From Erythroxylum novogranatense (lineage: Eukaryota; Streptophyta; Magnoliopsida; Malpighiales; Erythroxylaceae), in contig CM057224.1 of the NCBI GenBank assembly GCA_029891385.1, positions 32,493,005-32,557,004 of the forward strand: a stretch of DNA of 64,000 nt, read 5' to 3'. The notes under the pieces were generated by a model that was not told the origin of the DNA, did not search any database, and saw only the letters and a list, made by a program, of their open reading frames with translations. Position numbers and translations under genes: made by a program. Shown here in pieces: positions 13,412-28,400 of this stretch (positions are counted from its first letter, which is position 1; the number at the start of each line of letters is the position of its first letter).

Positions 13412-16400
13412 TTATCCTTGAACCCCACGGGGTTCATTTTCTTTGAAGCTGAAGTCATCACATTCCATTGTCTCTTGTTTTATCTGATTAATGGCCAATC
13501 TGCGCATCTTCATCTTGTCTGCCGCTCTTGAATCTGTATCTGACCTAGACTTTACCCTCTTTGGCCCAGGAACATGATTGCCATGAGAGTTTTGAGTTTT
13601 GAGTTTGGCGAAGCTGGCAGCTCTATTCCTACAAAGTCATCACGCTTCAGTAGCCATAACATAATTCTAGTAGTTAAAACCATTCGCAATAATGGAGGTA
13701 CAAAAACCAACCTTTTTGAGGATGCATCAGATTTTGGTTGTTTTGGTGATTTTGGCTTGAGATTTTGTTTTCCCTTTCCATTGCTAGCATGTTCAAGAAC
13801 CAAAAGAAACAAGATCATATGTACAAACTAATAGGAAGCTGGTGATAAGCTTAATGAGCAACATCAACCCTTCATAACTATATGGCAGACAAAAGGAGAC
13901 ATTGCAAATGAATCCAAGTACTCCAGTAAAAGGTCTCATTTTCTGTGATAGTATCAATTACATGCCAAAATCAAAGTGTGTGTGGGAATGGACTTACATA
14001 GAAGATGACGCATCAGGTTTTGGAATCCCAATTTTGAAGTCCTGCATATATTAGTGGAAATTACAGCGTAGCAAGTTTTGATATTGTAAGTTTTAAACGG
14101 GGAAAGAAAAATAAAACAATGTTAAAACCAAAAGGGGAAAATGCAATGTCAAACCAAAAGACATACTTGGTCCAGCAAAACGTGGCCCTCCATTAGTTCC
14201 CAATCTTCTCTTTTGAGATTTAGTGTCTCTTCATCACCATCAGTATACAATACCTACGAAATAATAGTTGAGAACTAAAATAAATAAGACCGTGCATGCA
14301 TCTGGCCTCAACAAAACTGGATTACCAAACGTAAAATGGGATTCAAGGCCAAAATCAAAGAAATGACTTCTCTGTATTTAACATGAAACTGACCCAGGTA
14401 GAGCCATCTCATGCTAAAATAAACTGTAAAATTTACTCAAAGACTGTACAAGCTAAGTAACACCTCATACTCCTCCCAGCCTACACTTGCCATCCAAAAT
14501 AGGAAAAGAAAGAACAACTTGTTAGATGAGTTAAAAGCATCCAACCCTGTGCTTCTTCCGAATAGGATCATATGAATGAACAACTCCTTCATAATACCTG
14601 CAGAACAAGAAGGAAATGTCCAATTCAAAATTGAAAAAAGACAAATGATATAGTTCAAACACTGGCAGACACAAAATCTTAGGACAGGTTAGAAGCCCAT
14701 AAAGATATCTTACGTCTTGTCCAGGGGCCACCAAACCTTTATTTTACAACCAATTAATTGCTCGCCAGAAGCCTGTGCAAGAGAGCCAGAATCCTGTACA
14801 ATAGAACGAGAATGCAAATTTAATGAACTAAAGGAGATAGACTAAGCTTGAAGAGAGTGCGAGCAGCAATACATTAAAAAAAATCATTTGAGAATTTGAG
14901 TCACACAAGAAAAAATGTCATCACATGCAGGCAGTGGTTTGCAAATTTTAATCACCATTGAAGTTACAACACTTCTATTCAAAATTTTCTTCTTAGAAGC
15001 AAAGAGCAGCATGATCCATGCTCAACCAAGCCTGGGAAGTCAAAAATCAGTTGATCCTTCAATTGGGAGCTCCATAACAATGAAAACCATCAATCCTCTA
15101 TCAAAGTTATCGGACGCAAGAATTTCTGCCTTGATGCGGCTGAAATCCTGTTAATTTTGCAGTTGTAAGTATTTATAATTTAGTCAATGATACAGAATAA
15201 GAAACTGTATATTTAGCATTAAATTCCTAAGTTTTTACTTTTATCTCCTATAAGTAGTATTTTTGTATGTAGTAGTCCTAAGAACACAGTGAATATTGAA
15301 TCATTCGTTTCAGCTTATATAGTATCAGAGCAGGGACTTATTCTCTGACTTTACCAAGAGAAACATTAGTTCTTTCATTATGTCAAAACCCGGAGTTCTG
15401 GATCATCAAATACTTTTCACTTGTTGCGAAGTTAAATATTGTGAGAGTGTTTCTTTCTATTGCAGTTAATCTAGATTAAACTCTACATCAGTTAGATGTG
15501 AAAAATGCCTTCATAAATGGAGATTTCGAAGAAGAGGTGTATATGGAGCCTCCCCTAGGATTTAGTGAAAGGTTCGTGCGGAAATACTGAACAGCTGTAT
15601 TTCTTTTCCTGTTTTCATCAGAACAAAGTTACAAGTAAATATAGAAACAGAGCTAGCTAATTTAGGAAACAAGTATCTGTACATAATCTTCTAATAGCTA
15701 TACATAATCTCCTAATATTTGTACGCAATATCAGATCTGATACATGTTATCTGATCTGATTTATTGACTTTTAGGAGTCAATAATATCTTAGGAAATATT
15801 CAGCTAAATATTTCCCAACACTCCCCCTCAAGCTGGCTTATATATGTCTTCCATGCCCAGCTTGGTAACTAGATCATTGAACTGCCTTTTGTGTAATCCC
15901 TTTGTGAGAATATCAGCTGCTTGTTGTGATGTAGGAATGTAGGGAACACAAATTGATCCTTCTTCAATCTTCTCCTTGATAAAGTGCTTGTCAACCTCAA
16001 CATGTTTTGTTCTATCATGCAAAACAATGTGAGCAATTGAAATTGCTGCTTTGTTGTCACAATATACTTTTATAAGAACTGAAATAGGAATCTGTAGTTC
16101 AATAAGTACTCTTTTAATCCACAAAACTTCACAAATTCCATGTGCCATTGAACGAAACTTAGCTTCAACACTACTTCTAGCAACCACACTTTGTTTCTTA
16201 CTCCTCCAAGTAACCAAATTACCACCAAAAATGTGCAATAGCCTGAAATTGATCTTCTATCAGTTGCACTTCCTGCCCAATTAGCATCAGTATAAGCTTC
16301 AACTTGGAGTTTGTTCTGCTTTCGAAACATTATACCTTGTCCAGGAGTTCTTTTTAGATATCTTACGATCCTATATACAGCATCCAGATGTTCTTGGCCT

Positions 16401-19400
16401 GGAGAATGCATAAATTGACTTACTAAGCTCACAGCAAAAGCTATATCCGGTTTGGTACTATGGGATAGGTATATTAATCTCCCAACTAGTTGCTGGTATC
16501 TCTCCTTATTAATAACATTTTCAGGTTGTACTGGTCTAAAATTCACATTAGTTTCAACAGGAGTTTCAGTTGCCTTGCATCCTAGTAACCCAGTCTCATT
16601 CAATAGGTCCAGAATGTATTTCCTTTGGTTTACAAATATTCCATCCTTAGATCTAGCAAACTCCATTCCAAGGAAGTATTTAAGGGGTCCGAGATCTTTA
16701 ATCTCAAATTCTTTGGCTAATCTCTTCTTCAACTCTACTATTTCAGGTACATCATCTCCTGTTATGATAATGTCATCTACATAAACAATGAGAATAGCTA
16801 GCATACCTGCTTTTGGACCGCTTGTAAAATATTGTATGATCACCGACTTTGACAATAGCCATAACCCTTCACAGCCCTTCCAAATCTATCAAACCATGCT
16901 CTAGGAACTGCTTTTAGGCCATATAATGATTTCTTTAGTTTGCACACCATATTTCTCCCATAGGTATCCTCAAACTCGGAGGTAGGCTCATAAACACGCC
17001 TTCTTCTAGGTCTCCATTAAGAAATGCATTTTTTACATCTAGTTGATGTAAAGTCCACTCAAAATTCATAGCCAAGGAAAGCAGTACCCGAATTGTATTT
17101 ACCTTAGCAACAGGAGCAAATGTCTCTTGGTAGTCAATACCAAATGTTTGAGTGAACCCCTTAGCAACTAATCTTGCCTTCAGTCTTTCTACACTATCAT
17201 CAGCCTTATACTTAACAGTAAATAGCCATTTGCAACCTACCTGGTTTTTATCTCTAGGAACATTCACTAATTCCCAAGTTTTATTCTTCTTAAGTGCATT
17301 TACTTCCTCCATGATAGCTGATTTCCAATCTGGATCTTGAAGTGCTTCCTGAATGTTTCTTGGCACAACCATGTTAGTGATTTTAGAAATAAATGATTTA
17401 TGCGTGTGTGATAGTTTCCCATAAGATAGGTACTTTGATATAGGATGATTGGTGCAAGCCCGTTTCCCTTTTCTAAATGCTATTGGGAGGTAATTATCGG
17501 TAGAAAGTTCAGTAGAAAAATCATTGGTATGTTGAGGGTCAGTAGGTAAAGATTGATCATTACTTGGTATAATAAGAGGTAAAGTACCAGAAGGATTACC
17601 TGAAACTAAATTGTTCCCAGGTTCAGTCTCTGAGGGATTTGAAAGGCCATGCATTGTAGGTTGTTCTCTACTTCTCAATTGAGTCTTTCTCTTAGTATAA
17701 ACACGAAGCTCATTATTTTGTTCCTTAGGAACAGATAGTGGTATTTCTCCCCCTATGGTTGAACCGAGATTTCCAGGCATGGACATATTAGAAATAGTAT
17801 CTTTGGCTTCATTATCAAGAATTATATTATGATCAATAATGACAGTGGGTAGGGGTTTAAGAGTAGTGACCCAAAAATTTTCTACTTCCATAGAATTCTC
17901 CCCCTGAAGGAAAAAAATTTTATGTTCTAGGAAAGTGACATCCATGGAGACAACAATTTTTCGAGTTAAAGGATTGTAGCACTTATAACCCCGTTGACTA
18001 GGAGCATACCCAATAAAAACAGTTTTTTCAACCCTTGGATCTAGTTTGGAGTTTCCCTTATTAGAATTGTGGATATAAACAGTACACCCAAATACTTGAA
18101 GAGGAAGAGTAGAGTAAAGTCTATTTCCAGGAAAACATTGTTTAAACATATCTAAGGGTGTAGCATAATTCAAAATACGGCTAGGCATTCGATTAATTAA
18201 GTATGATGCAGTCAAAACAACCTCACCCCAAAGATATTTTGGTACATTCATTGTAAACATAATGGATTGAGACTTCTAGCAAATGTTTATTTTTCCTCTT
18301 GACAATACCATTTTGTTAAGGAGTGTTAACACATGTAGATTGGTGGACTATGCCTTTAGACTTAAGAAATTTTCCAAGGGTTTCATTAAAATACTCGGTA
18401 CCATTGTCCGAGTGAAGTATACCAATGCATGTGTGAAATTGAGTTTCAACCATGGTATAGAAATTTTGAAAGATTTGAGTAACTTCAGATTTTTCACGTA
18501 TCAAATAGACCCAACATAATCGAGTATGATCATCAATAGTTATAGTCATCAGGAGATTTCCATTCATAGTCATTAAACAAATCTAAGTCTTGCCACAAGC
18601 GTTTCAGATAATTAAAGTACTTAGTAACACTATCCTCACCTTGATGAACCTCACCTAACTTGAGGGTTAATTCATACACTTGGGACTGGTTTCCCAAATC
18701 AGAATACATCTGATTCACATTGTCCCATAGCTCCTTAACTGTGTGGTAGCACATATAATTGGAGCTAATATCCTCCTCCATAGAGTTTACCAGCCATGTC
18801 ATCACCATATAATTTTTAGCATCCCATATTCCATGTGTAGGATCATCAGCCGTAGGTTCCCTTTTGTCACCTGTCAAATACCCAATCTTTCCTCTACCAC
18901 GGATGTACATTCTAACTGATTGGGACCAACGAAAAAAATTCTCTCCATTAAGCCGTATAGTAGTGATCTGAATGGAATGAGAATATGAGGTAGTATTATG
19001 AGTAGGAGGTGTTTGATGAGTTGGGTTAGAAGATTCACCAACATCAGACATAGTTGACATAGGTTTGTAGGATTAGAAACAGTAGTTGGCAGCTAGGGTT
19101 CAGGTGCTAATATCAGTGTGTTACATTCCCGACTCATGGATCGTGTCACAGGGCGATTCACACAAAAATCGAAATCAAACAAATAATCTTTATTCCTACC
19201 TTTACTCGAATTCTTGCGTCGACCTATTTTGATAAGTAATTCGGCTCATCAAAGGGAACCCGAAACCTTTGAATTCATTAGAGAGAACTCAAATCTCAAT
19301 TGGGATAATTTTTTTTGTTACTTTCTATTCCTCCGTGAAGCCATAAATAGGCAACGTTTTACAAGCAATAGAAGTTCTATCATAGTAAGTTTTTTAAAAT

Positions 19401-22400
19401 AAGTAACGCCTATCCCGCAGAATCAATTGCCAAATCACAATTGATCTTTTATTGAAATAAAATCTAACTAAATAACTTCTAAATCGGCAAAGCCTTTTAT
19501 TGAAATAAAATTCAACTAAATAACTTCCAAATTAGCAAGGCTTCAACGCTCCTTTCGCTTGTAGGACTGACCAACGAACGCGTCCATAACATTACCCCCG
19601 TCCCGCTGAAACAGCTTGTCCTCAAGCTGAAATGAAGGATAAGTTTGAACAAAGCTCTCAAAGGACTCCCACGTTGCATCATCGGCAGAAAGGCCTTCCC
19701 ATTGTACCAACAATTCCCTTGTACCGCGGTTAAGGCGAGCTCGCACTATAGCCTTGGGCACAGCTGTCACTTTCCCAGCGTCAAGGGGAGGTAAAGTCGT
19801 CGGAGTGGGGAATTCCGAGCCATGAAATGCCTTCAAAAGAGAGACATGGAAGACGTTGTGTATTTTGCTATCTGAAGGAAGTTCCAGCTCATAAGCAACC
19901 AAGCCGACACGTCGTAAAACTGGAAAGGGCCCATAAAATCTAGGTGACAGCTTGTTGTAAACAGCCAATCTAGTAGTTTTCTGCCGATAGGGATGTAGCT
20001 TCAACCACACGCGATCACCAACCATAAACTCAACATCGTGATGGCCTTTATCATACCCGTCCTTCATTCTACGTTGTGCTTGTGCAAGGCGCTGACGAAT
20101 CATTTCCAATAATTGATCCCGCTCAACAAGAGCCACCTCTACTGCATGAACCTTGGTTGAGTCGTGGGCATAAGCTAAGAGGCGCGGGGGTTCGCGGCCA
20201 TAAACCACATGGAATGGGGTAGTTTGCAAAGAAGTATGAAAAGAGGTGTTATAGCAATACTCAGCCCAAGGAAGCCACTCGACCCATTTGTGCGGCGAAT
20301 CTCCCACCAAACAACGAAGATACATCTCAATGGTGCGGTTAACCACCTCAGTTTGTCCATTCGATTGTGGATGAAAAGCAGAGGAGAACTGAAGTTTTGT
20401 GCCATGTAAACGAAACAACTCCTTCCAAAAAGTACTAGTGAAAATGACATTGCGATCACTAGTGATGGATTCCGGCAGTCCATGTAAGCGAACAACATTT
20501 TCAAAGAAAATGTGGGCCACACGCAGGGCTGTATATGGATGACCTAGTGGAATAAAATGAGCATATTCTGAAAATTGATCAACAACAACCAACAAGGCAC
20601 TTTTTCCCCAAGATTTTGGGAGCCCATCGATAAAATCCATCGAAACATCAGCCCAAACCTGTGTGGGCAATTGCAGAGGTTGTATTAATCCGGCAGGACT
20701 AAGCAATTCAGATTTATTGCGCTGACAAACAGGACATTCTGTCACATACGTAGTAATAGCAGCTTTCATACCGTTCCAGTAAAAATCCCCACGAATGCGA
20801 TGAGTAGTTTTTTGGATGCCCTCATGTGCACTATCATGATAGGAAGATAGAATCGTAACAACTAAAGAACTGTTGGCAGGAATAAATATTCTATTTTTAA
20901 ACATCAATAATCCATCCATAACTGACCAAGTCGAGGGCAATGCTCCATTTGCCAGTTGCTAAAATAAAAGTGTGGCCTCTTTAGATTGCTTTAGCTCTTC
21001 TTTAACTAAGTCCAGCAAGGAGCAACAAGGGAAACTGATGGCGTGCAAGGAAATGTTGTCGACGTCCCTGCGAGATAAGGCGTCAGCAGCAGAGTTCAAT
21101 TTCCCAGCTCGATAATCCACGGTAAACATATAGCCCATGAGTTTACTGAGCCAATGTTGTTGAGACGGTGTGGTGAGTTGCTGCTCCAACAAATATTTAA
21201 GACTATAATGGTCAGTCTTAATAAGAAAAGATCTTCCCCATAAGTAAGGCCGCCAATTCTGCACCGCCTTGGCCAACCCAATTAACTCCCTTTCATACGC
21301 AACTAGTTTTTGATGCCTCAAAGCCAATTGCCGATTGAAAAAAGCAATGGGATGCCCATCCTGTTAGAGAATAGCGCCGATACCCCCTCCGGAAGCATCA
21401 CACTCCACCACAAAATCTTTGGTGAAATCTGGAAGATGAAGCATCGGTGCTGAAGAAAGAGCTGACTTCAATTTCGCAAATGCTTCCAATGCAAGATCTG
21501 TCCATTGAAAAGCATGTTTTTTCAACATTGAAGTAAGTGGAGCTACCAAAATCCCATAATCACGAATGAACTTCCGGTAGTATCCTGTGAGGCCCAGAAA
21601 ACCACGCAGAGATGTAAGTGATTGCGACTGAGGCCAACCCTGTATAGCTTGCACTTTACTCAAATCAACGCCTACACCAGCACTTGTAATAATATGGCCC
21701 AAATAAGCCACTTGCGTCGACGCAAAATTGCATTTGGAGCGCTTTAAGTACAGCTTGTGAGCCCGCAGTAAAGTGAACACTTTGCTCATGTGTGTCAAAT
21801 GTTCCTCCCATGATTTACTGTACACCAATATGTCGTCAAAAAATACCAATACAAATTGACGTAAAAAATCTCGGAATACCTCATTCATCAGTGCTTGGAA
21901 GGTAGATGGTGCGTTCGTCAACCCAAAGGGCATTACAAGAAACTCGAAGTGCCCATGGTGAGTGCTAAATGCAATTTTCTCAATGTCTTCAGGAGCCATG
22001 CGAACCTGATGATACCCAGAACGCAAATCCAGCTTGGTGAAAAATTTAGCTCCATATAATTCGTCAAGAAGCTCATCCACCACTGGAATGGGAAATTTGT
22101 CATGAACTGTCTTCGCAATTAACTCGCGAAAATCAATACACAAACGCCATGTGCCATCTTGTTTTGGTACTAATAAGACCGAAGAGAAGGGCGAGCGACT
22201 AGGTCGTATAAATCCTTGCTGTAGCAGGTTGTCACACTGAGCCTCAATCTCATCCTTTTGCCGGTGTGGATACCTATAGGGTCGTACCACGATAGGAGCT
22301 GTACCTGGAAGCAGGCAGATTCTGTGATCACAATGGCCTATAGGGGGTAGACCTTCAGGTTCACAAAATACATCATTAAAAGCCAACAAGATCTCATCCA

Positions 22401-25400
22401 GTTGCTGTGTTGTGGCCGACGGGTTCACCATGAAGTGGGCTTGACATTCTCTGTGACAGGGCAATCCCTGTAATAAAATTGAAGCGCCCCTCCAAGTGAA
22501 AGACATGGTTAATGCAGCAAAATCCCATAAGATAGGACCCAAAATTTCTAGCCATTTAACTCCGAGCACCATATCAAAACCCCCCAAAGGAATCACAAAA
22601 AATTCAGCACAAAAATTGTGTCCTGTGATGGAGAAAGGCACGCTACGGCAGACTCCAATACTATAGACTCTTTCCCCATTTGCAATTGCCACAGATGCAT
22701 TATGTAGGGAAGTAATATTCAGGTTGAGTCTTCTTGCTGCAACTTGGCTAAGGAAGTTATGAGTACTTCCTGAGTCAATCAAGCCAAGAACAGGTTGTTG
22801 ATTCATGTGAGCCTGTACCTACATGGTATTGCCGTTTCTCTGCCCCGAAATGGCATGAAGAGAAATTGCAGGTGTAGTGTCCGCAAGATCCTCTTGTTCT
22901 TCCTCCTCCACACCCACATCCGCCAATTCTAACCAAAATAGCTTTTTACATTGGTGTGTGGCCGAATAAGGCTCATCACAATTAAAACATAGACCCTTAG
23001 CCCTCCGTTCAGCCATCTCCGCTCTCGATAATTTTTTGAAAAAAGGCGTCCCACTAGGTACCTGACGCGCCTCTTGGACTGGTGGATTGGCAGAATTTCG
23101 TGGCTGCCATGCCCCTTTTCTAACACTGCTCCCCTTCTGCAATTGTAACCTTTGCTCATAAGCTCTTGCTAAGTTCATAGCTGTAGATAAATCAGGAGGC
23201 TTCATCAACTGGACATCCACGCGCAATATGTCTTCCAAACCTGCCATGAACAAATCAACATAAAGGTGTTCTGGGATTTTGTCGACTGATCTAGCCAATC
23301 TTTCCTGAAACTGACGTTGGTATTCCTCTACCGTCCCTGTCTGTCGTAAAGTGACCAGCTCCCCAACTGGATTATTACTTTCTGGAGGTCCAAAACGTTG
23401 AAAGCATTGTTTTTGAAATTCTGACCAGCTCAGCATCCCCTTAGTTCTTTTCAATTGATAATACCATAACTGTGCTTCGCCCAACAAATGGAATCCCACA
23501 AGACCCACCTTCTCTGCTTCAGGAGTCCTTTGATTGTCAAAGAACTGTTCACACCTGTGTGCCCAAATCAATGGATTTGCTCTGGTGTCATAGGTGGGGA
23601 AATCCATTTTGGCAAATCGAGGTGCCATGGTTGGTGTAGGAAGGTCCTGCGGCCCTGTTCTTTCTGTGGCAACCGTCGGTTGCTGCTTCCAAGGTGAAGC
23701 TGAACTACTTGTTTCCCCTGTCTTTTGAACTTGACGACCTCCAAATCCCAATGCTGCAAACTGCTCCTGCATAATCTGCGCTATCCTCAATTCCATTGTT
23801 GCAAATTTGGAGTCCACATAAGCACGTTCTTCCACAAAACATGCCTCTATTCTTGCCTCCCTATCATCGCCCATAGTGTTTGTCTCTGATACTAAATTGT
23901 TACGTTCCCGACTCATGGATCGTGTCACAGGGCGATTCACACAAAAATCGAAATCAAACAAATAATCTTTATTCTTGCCTTTACTCGAATTCTTGCGTCG
24001 ACCTATTTTGATAAGTAATTCGGCTCGTCAAAGGGAACCCGAAACCTTTGAATTCATTAGATAGAACTCAAATCTCAATTGGGATAATTTTTCTTGTTAC
24101 TTTCTATTCCTCCGTGAAGCCATAAATAGGCAGCATTTTACAAGCAATAGAAGTCCTATCATAGTTTTTTAAAATAAGTAACGCCTATCATGCAGAATCA
24201 ATTGCCAAATCACAATTGATCTTTTATTGAAATAAAATCTAACTAAATAACTTCTAAATCGGCAAAGCCTTTTATTGAAATAAAATCCAACTAAATAACT
24301 TCCAAATCAGCAAGGCTTCAACGCTCCTTTCGCTTGTAGGACTGACCAACGAACGCGTCCATAACACAGTGACAGTAGGTGGTGGCTAGGGTTTAGAAAT
24401 GTTCAGGTATAGCTTTGATACCATGCGGAAATACTGAACAGCTGTATTTCTTTTCCTGTTTTCATCAATACAAAGTTACATGTAAATATAGAAATAGAGC
24501 TAGCTAATTTAGGAAACAAGTATCTGTACATAATCTTCTAATAACTATACATAATATCCTAATATTTGTACGCAATATCAGATCTGATACATGTTATCTG
24601 ATCTGATTTATTGACTTTTAGGAGTCAATAATATCTTAGGAAATATTCAGCTGAATATTTCCCAGCAGTTCAGAAAAAGGATATGCAAATTAAACAAATC
24701 TTTATATTGGCTAAAACAATCACCAAGGGCCTAGTTTAAAAGATTCGCAAGATTTGTGTAAGTCTCAAGGTTTCTTATAGGGACAGACTGATCATACTAT
24801 ATTCATAAAAACTTATGCCAAAGGAAGGACAACAATTCTAATTGTGTGTAAATGACATTATCCTAACTGGCAATGATTTTGAGGAAATTGAAATTCTTAA
24901 AAAGAATCTCCAAAGGAGTTTGAAATCAAAGACATGGGGTATCTTAGATACTTCCTAGGGATAGAAATTGCTAGATCTAAGGACATAGTAGTCACCCAAC
25001 GGAAGAAAATCCTAGACCTTCTAGAAGAAATTGGGATAAGTAGATGCAAACCATCAGATACTCCTATAAAATTCAACTCAAATTTGGATGAAGTTAAGGA
25101 AGGAGTTCTAGTAGATACAGGTTGATACCAACAATTGGTAGGAAAGTTAATCTCTTTATCTCACACCAGACCAAATATTTACTTTGGTGTCAGTGTAGTA
25201 GTTAGTTTATGCATACTCCCTATGAAGCACACTTAGAAGCATTGTACAAAATCTTAAGATACTTAAAGGGGACTCCAAGGAAAGATTATTCCTTAAGAAA
25301 AGTGATCAAAGGAGAGTTGAAGTCTACACTGATGTAGACTGGGCAGGGTCTCTTACAGACAGAAGATCAACTTCTGGGTATTGCACATATTTATGGGGAA

Positions 25401-28400
25401 ATCTATTAAACTAGAAGAGTAAAAACAAAGTTTGGTTGCTAGAAGTAATGCGGAGGTAAAATATAGGGCAATGACTCAAAGAAGTTGTGAAATAATTTGG
25501 CTTAAAACAGTAATGGAAAAACCTAAGAAACCCGTGGAGCACCCAATGAAGTTGTTTTGTGGCAACAAAGTAGCTATCAGTATTGCCAACAATCCAGCTC
25601 AACATGATTAGACGAAGCATGTGGAGATTGACAGACATTTTATAAAATAAAAACTTGAAAGTGGACTCATTTGTTTATCATTTGTACCTTCAACACAAGT
25701 AGTTGTTAATGCTTCACCTAAGGGCTACTAAGACAAAAATTTAAGTTCTTTGTAAGCAAGTTGCGAATGATCAATATCTATGCAACAACTTGAGGAAGAG
25801 TGTTGATATTATAAAAATAAACAGCTATTAGCTAATTCTCAATAGATAATTACTTGATATTCTATTAATTAGTTGAGATTTTGTCACTTAGATAAACAAT
25901 AGATTCTTCCTAACTTACAGAGGTAATTAAGGTTGTATTGTCCATATATTCCTTGTATTATTCACAAAAAGATTAAGGAAAAATTACCGTCTTCTTTCTT
26001 TAGGTTCACATAATTTGAGGGAGTTTTAACTTTTAAAGAATTGTCGAACATGTTTTCTTATGAGTTGATACATGTAAGTAGTTTTTGGAGCATCTTATGA
26101 ACGAGAGTCATTGATGCCCAATATCTTTGCCATAGTAAAAAGTATTTCATTTCACTCTAGGCCATTGAATATTCTTCTATATGGCCTTCCACAATGTGCC
26201 GTCATGGTGAATCAAAGCTCTGATACTAAATTAATGTAGGACAAATAGAAGAAGCATTAACAAGTAGCTAGAATCGCAAAATTAGGAGATATGGTGGATA
26301 TTAGGCTGCTGGAATTTCAAGTTTCAGTGCTGGATTTCAGCTAAGAATGTTGAAATTTCAGATTTGATATAGTTGGGTTTTTAGGATTTGATTGTTGGAA
26401 ATTTAGGCTTAAAAGCTCATGATTTAATATGGCTGAAATTTAGGTTTAAGAGGTTAGAATTAAGGTTAGGTTTGCTAAAATTTAGTAACACAAAGAATGA
26501 AGGGTAGGAAACGAAGAATCACTCCTAAGGTCTAAGAATCCCTCTTAGAAGAAAGCATCACACTTTTTAGTTAAATACTCAAGTTTGAAAAAAAAAAATT
26601 CAGACTTGTTAATCTTAAAGGGCTGAGTATACAAATATTTATAGAGAAATTATTAGAACCCTTATTCAAGTAGGAAAGGGTTCCTAACAAATTTAAATCC
26701 TATTCTAACAAAAATCCTATAGATTTAAGTTCTAAACAACTAGGTTAACATATCTAAAAATAGAATAACATATTTAACTCACTACTATGTCTTATCTAAT
26801 AAGGAATCTGTTACGGTTTAAAATGTTCCACATCGGTAATAAAAGCAACTGATGTGGAGTTTATAGGCTTATGAGCTCTCCCACCCTTCAAGCTAGCTTT
26901 TGGGGTTAGTTCTCTCATAAAGACCTATAACAATTGGTATCAGAGCCGGTCTTAGAGTGGTGACCCATGGAGTGGTGGCCCATGGAGTGGTGACCTGGGA
27001 GTGCCAGCCGTGACCAACATGACCGTGACTAATGAGGCCATTGGTCCTTATGGGGGGACGAATGTTACAGTTTAAAATGTCCCACATCGGTAATAAAAGC
27101 AACTGATGTGGAGTTTATAGGCTTATGAGCTCTCCCACCCTTCAAGCTAGCTTTTGGGGTTGGTTCTCTCATAAAGACCTATAACAAAATCCTAACATAA
27201 TCTAAATTTAAGTCCTTATGTTTATTGTCAACTCAATTCTTAATCCTCATCCCACTAAATTAAGGCTTTTGGTTGACTATTTTTTTCTTTTTTATTTCTT
27301 CTATAGACTTTAAGCTCTTTTGCATGACACTATCACTTAAGATTATCCCTTTTTGATAAGTGAAGCAGATTTAGTGCTTGGAATTAAGTGGCTTGCTTCT
27401 TTAAATACAGTGTAGGCCAACTAGAATGAGATGTTTCTAATTTTTAATCTTAATGGGAAGTGATATAAGCTCCAAAGGGGGACACAAAAGTCAGATGTGG
27501 AGGTAAACTTTCAATATCTCTCTAAAGAGGCCAAATTTCCAAGTAATCCTCTTCCTAAAATTCAAAATTTGCTGCAAAATTTTGAAATGATTTTTGAAGG
27601 ATATCCTTCCACCTTTATCACCACCACCACACTCACTCCATTCCTCTACTTCCCAATTTAAAAACAACAAACATCTGTCCATATCGTTATCCTTCCTTTC
27701 AAAAACCTGAAATTGAGAAGCAAGAATCAGAGTTAGCTTAAATCAGGTATTATTAGAACTAGCACCAGCTTTTTTGTGAGTCCCATTCTCCTTGTTAAAA
27801 GGAAAGACAACACCTAGCATATCTGTATCTATGATAGAAGCCTAAACCAAATCAACATTCCAGAGAAATACCAATCCCAAACATCAAGGAGCTTCTTGAC
27901 AAATTACATGGTGCATCTTTCTTCTCAAAGTTGATTTACATTCAAGTTACCACCAAATATGTGTCAACCTTGCAGACATCCACAAAACTACTTTTTGCAC
28001 CGATTCGAGCCATTATGAATTCACTGTGGTGCCTTTTGACCTCACCAATGCTCCATCAACCTTCCAGTCAGCTATGAATGATCTATTCTGACCATCCTTG
28101 CAAAAATTTATTCTCGTATTCTTTGAGGACATCTTGGTATACAGCCCATCTTTCAACTAACATCTTAATCATCTACACCTTATCCTTCAACTTCTCCAAG
28201 ATAACCACTCCTATCCCAAGACATCTAATGTTTATTTAGTCAGACCAAAATTTCTTTTTTTGGGCATGTGGTTTCAACCAAAGGAGTTGTTGTTGGTCAA
28301 GATAAGATTCAGGCAGTTTTGCGGTGGTTGATACCAACTACCGGAATCAACTTTTTTGGGATTAACAGGCTACTACTGCAAGTTTGTGCGGAGTTGTGGA

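Larger units (their letters stand above)
19119..24366 (-). mobile_element. Chromovirus G (Ty3-gypsy, Reina-like), nearly intact, 5248 bp
   Basis: LTRs 19119-19591 (473 bp) and 23898-24366 (469 bp) begin TGTTA and end TAACA on the + strand; I count 13 substitutions and a 4-bp indel (about 2.8%). The TSD is a perfect CAGTG at 19114-19118 and 24367-24371. A tRNA-Met-like PBS lies at about 23884-23895, and a G-rich polypurine tract (ACGGGGGTAA on the minus strand) abuts the 3' LTR. Each LTR contains a tandem duplication of about 48 bp around CTTTTATTGAAATAAAAT. Short LTRs, total size and a C-terminal chromodomain fit the Reina lineage. It is inserted in the leader of copia B. Confidence 0.95.
15577..24667 (-). 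mobile_element. Ty1-copia element B, with chromovirus G nested in its leader
   Basis: The two LTRs, 15577-15820 (3') and 24424-24667 (5'), are each 244 bp and differ at 8 positions (3.3%). The TSD is GTTCG (15572-15576) and GTTCA (24668-24672), one mismatch. The polypurine tract on the minus strand (GCTTGAGGGGGAG) abuts the 3' LTR, and a PBS complementary to tRNA-Met (minus TGGTATCAAAGC) is at 24412-24423. Without G the element is only about 3.8 kb: gag C-terminus, zinc knuckle, protease and the integrase N-terminus are deleted. It sits inside the RT of copia A. Confidence 0.93.

Noticed and set aside
14437..14734. Small minus ORFs beginning MNYIICLFS and [11 protein letters not shown]
   Set aside because: They read through PDS5 exon 8/9 borders into introns; the spliced Tudor domain explains the coding part.
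26809..27186. Cassandra-type TRIM with 5S rRNA
   Set aside because: The LTR lacks a recognisable 5S internal promoter block; it is kept as a generic TRIM.
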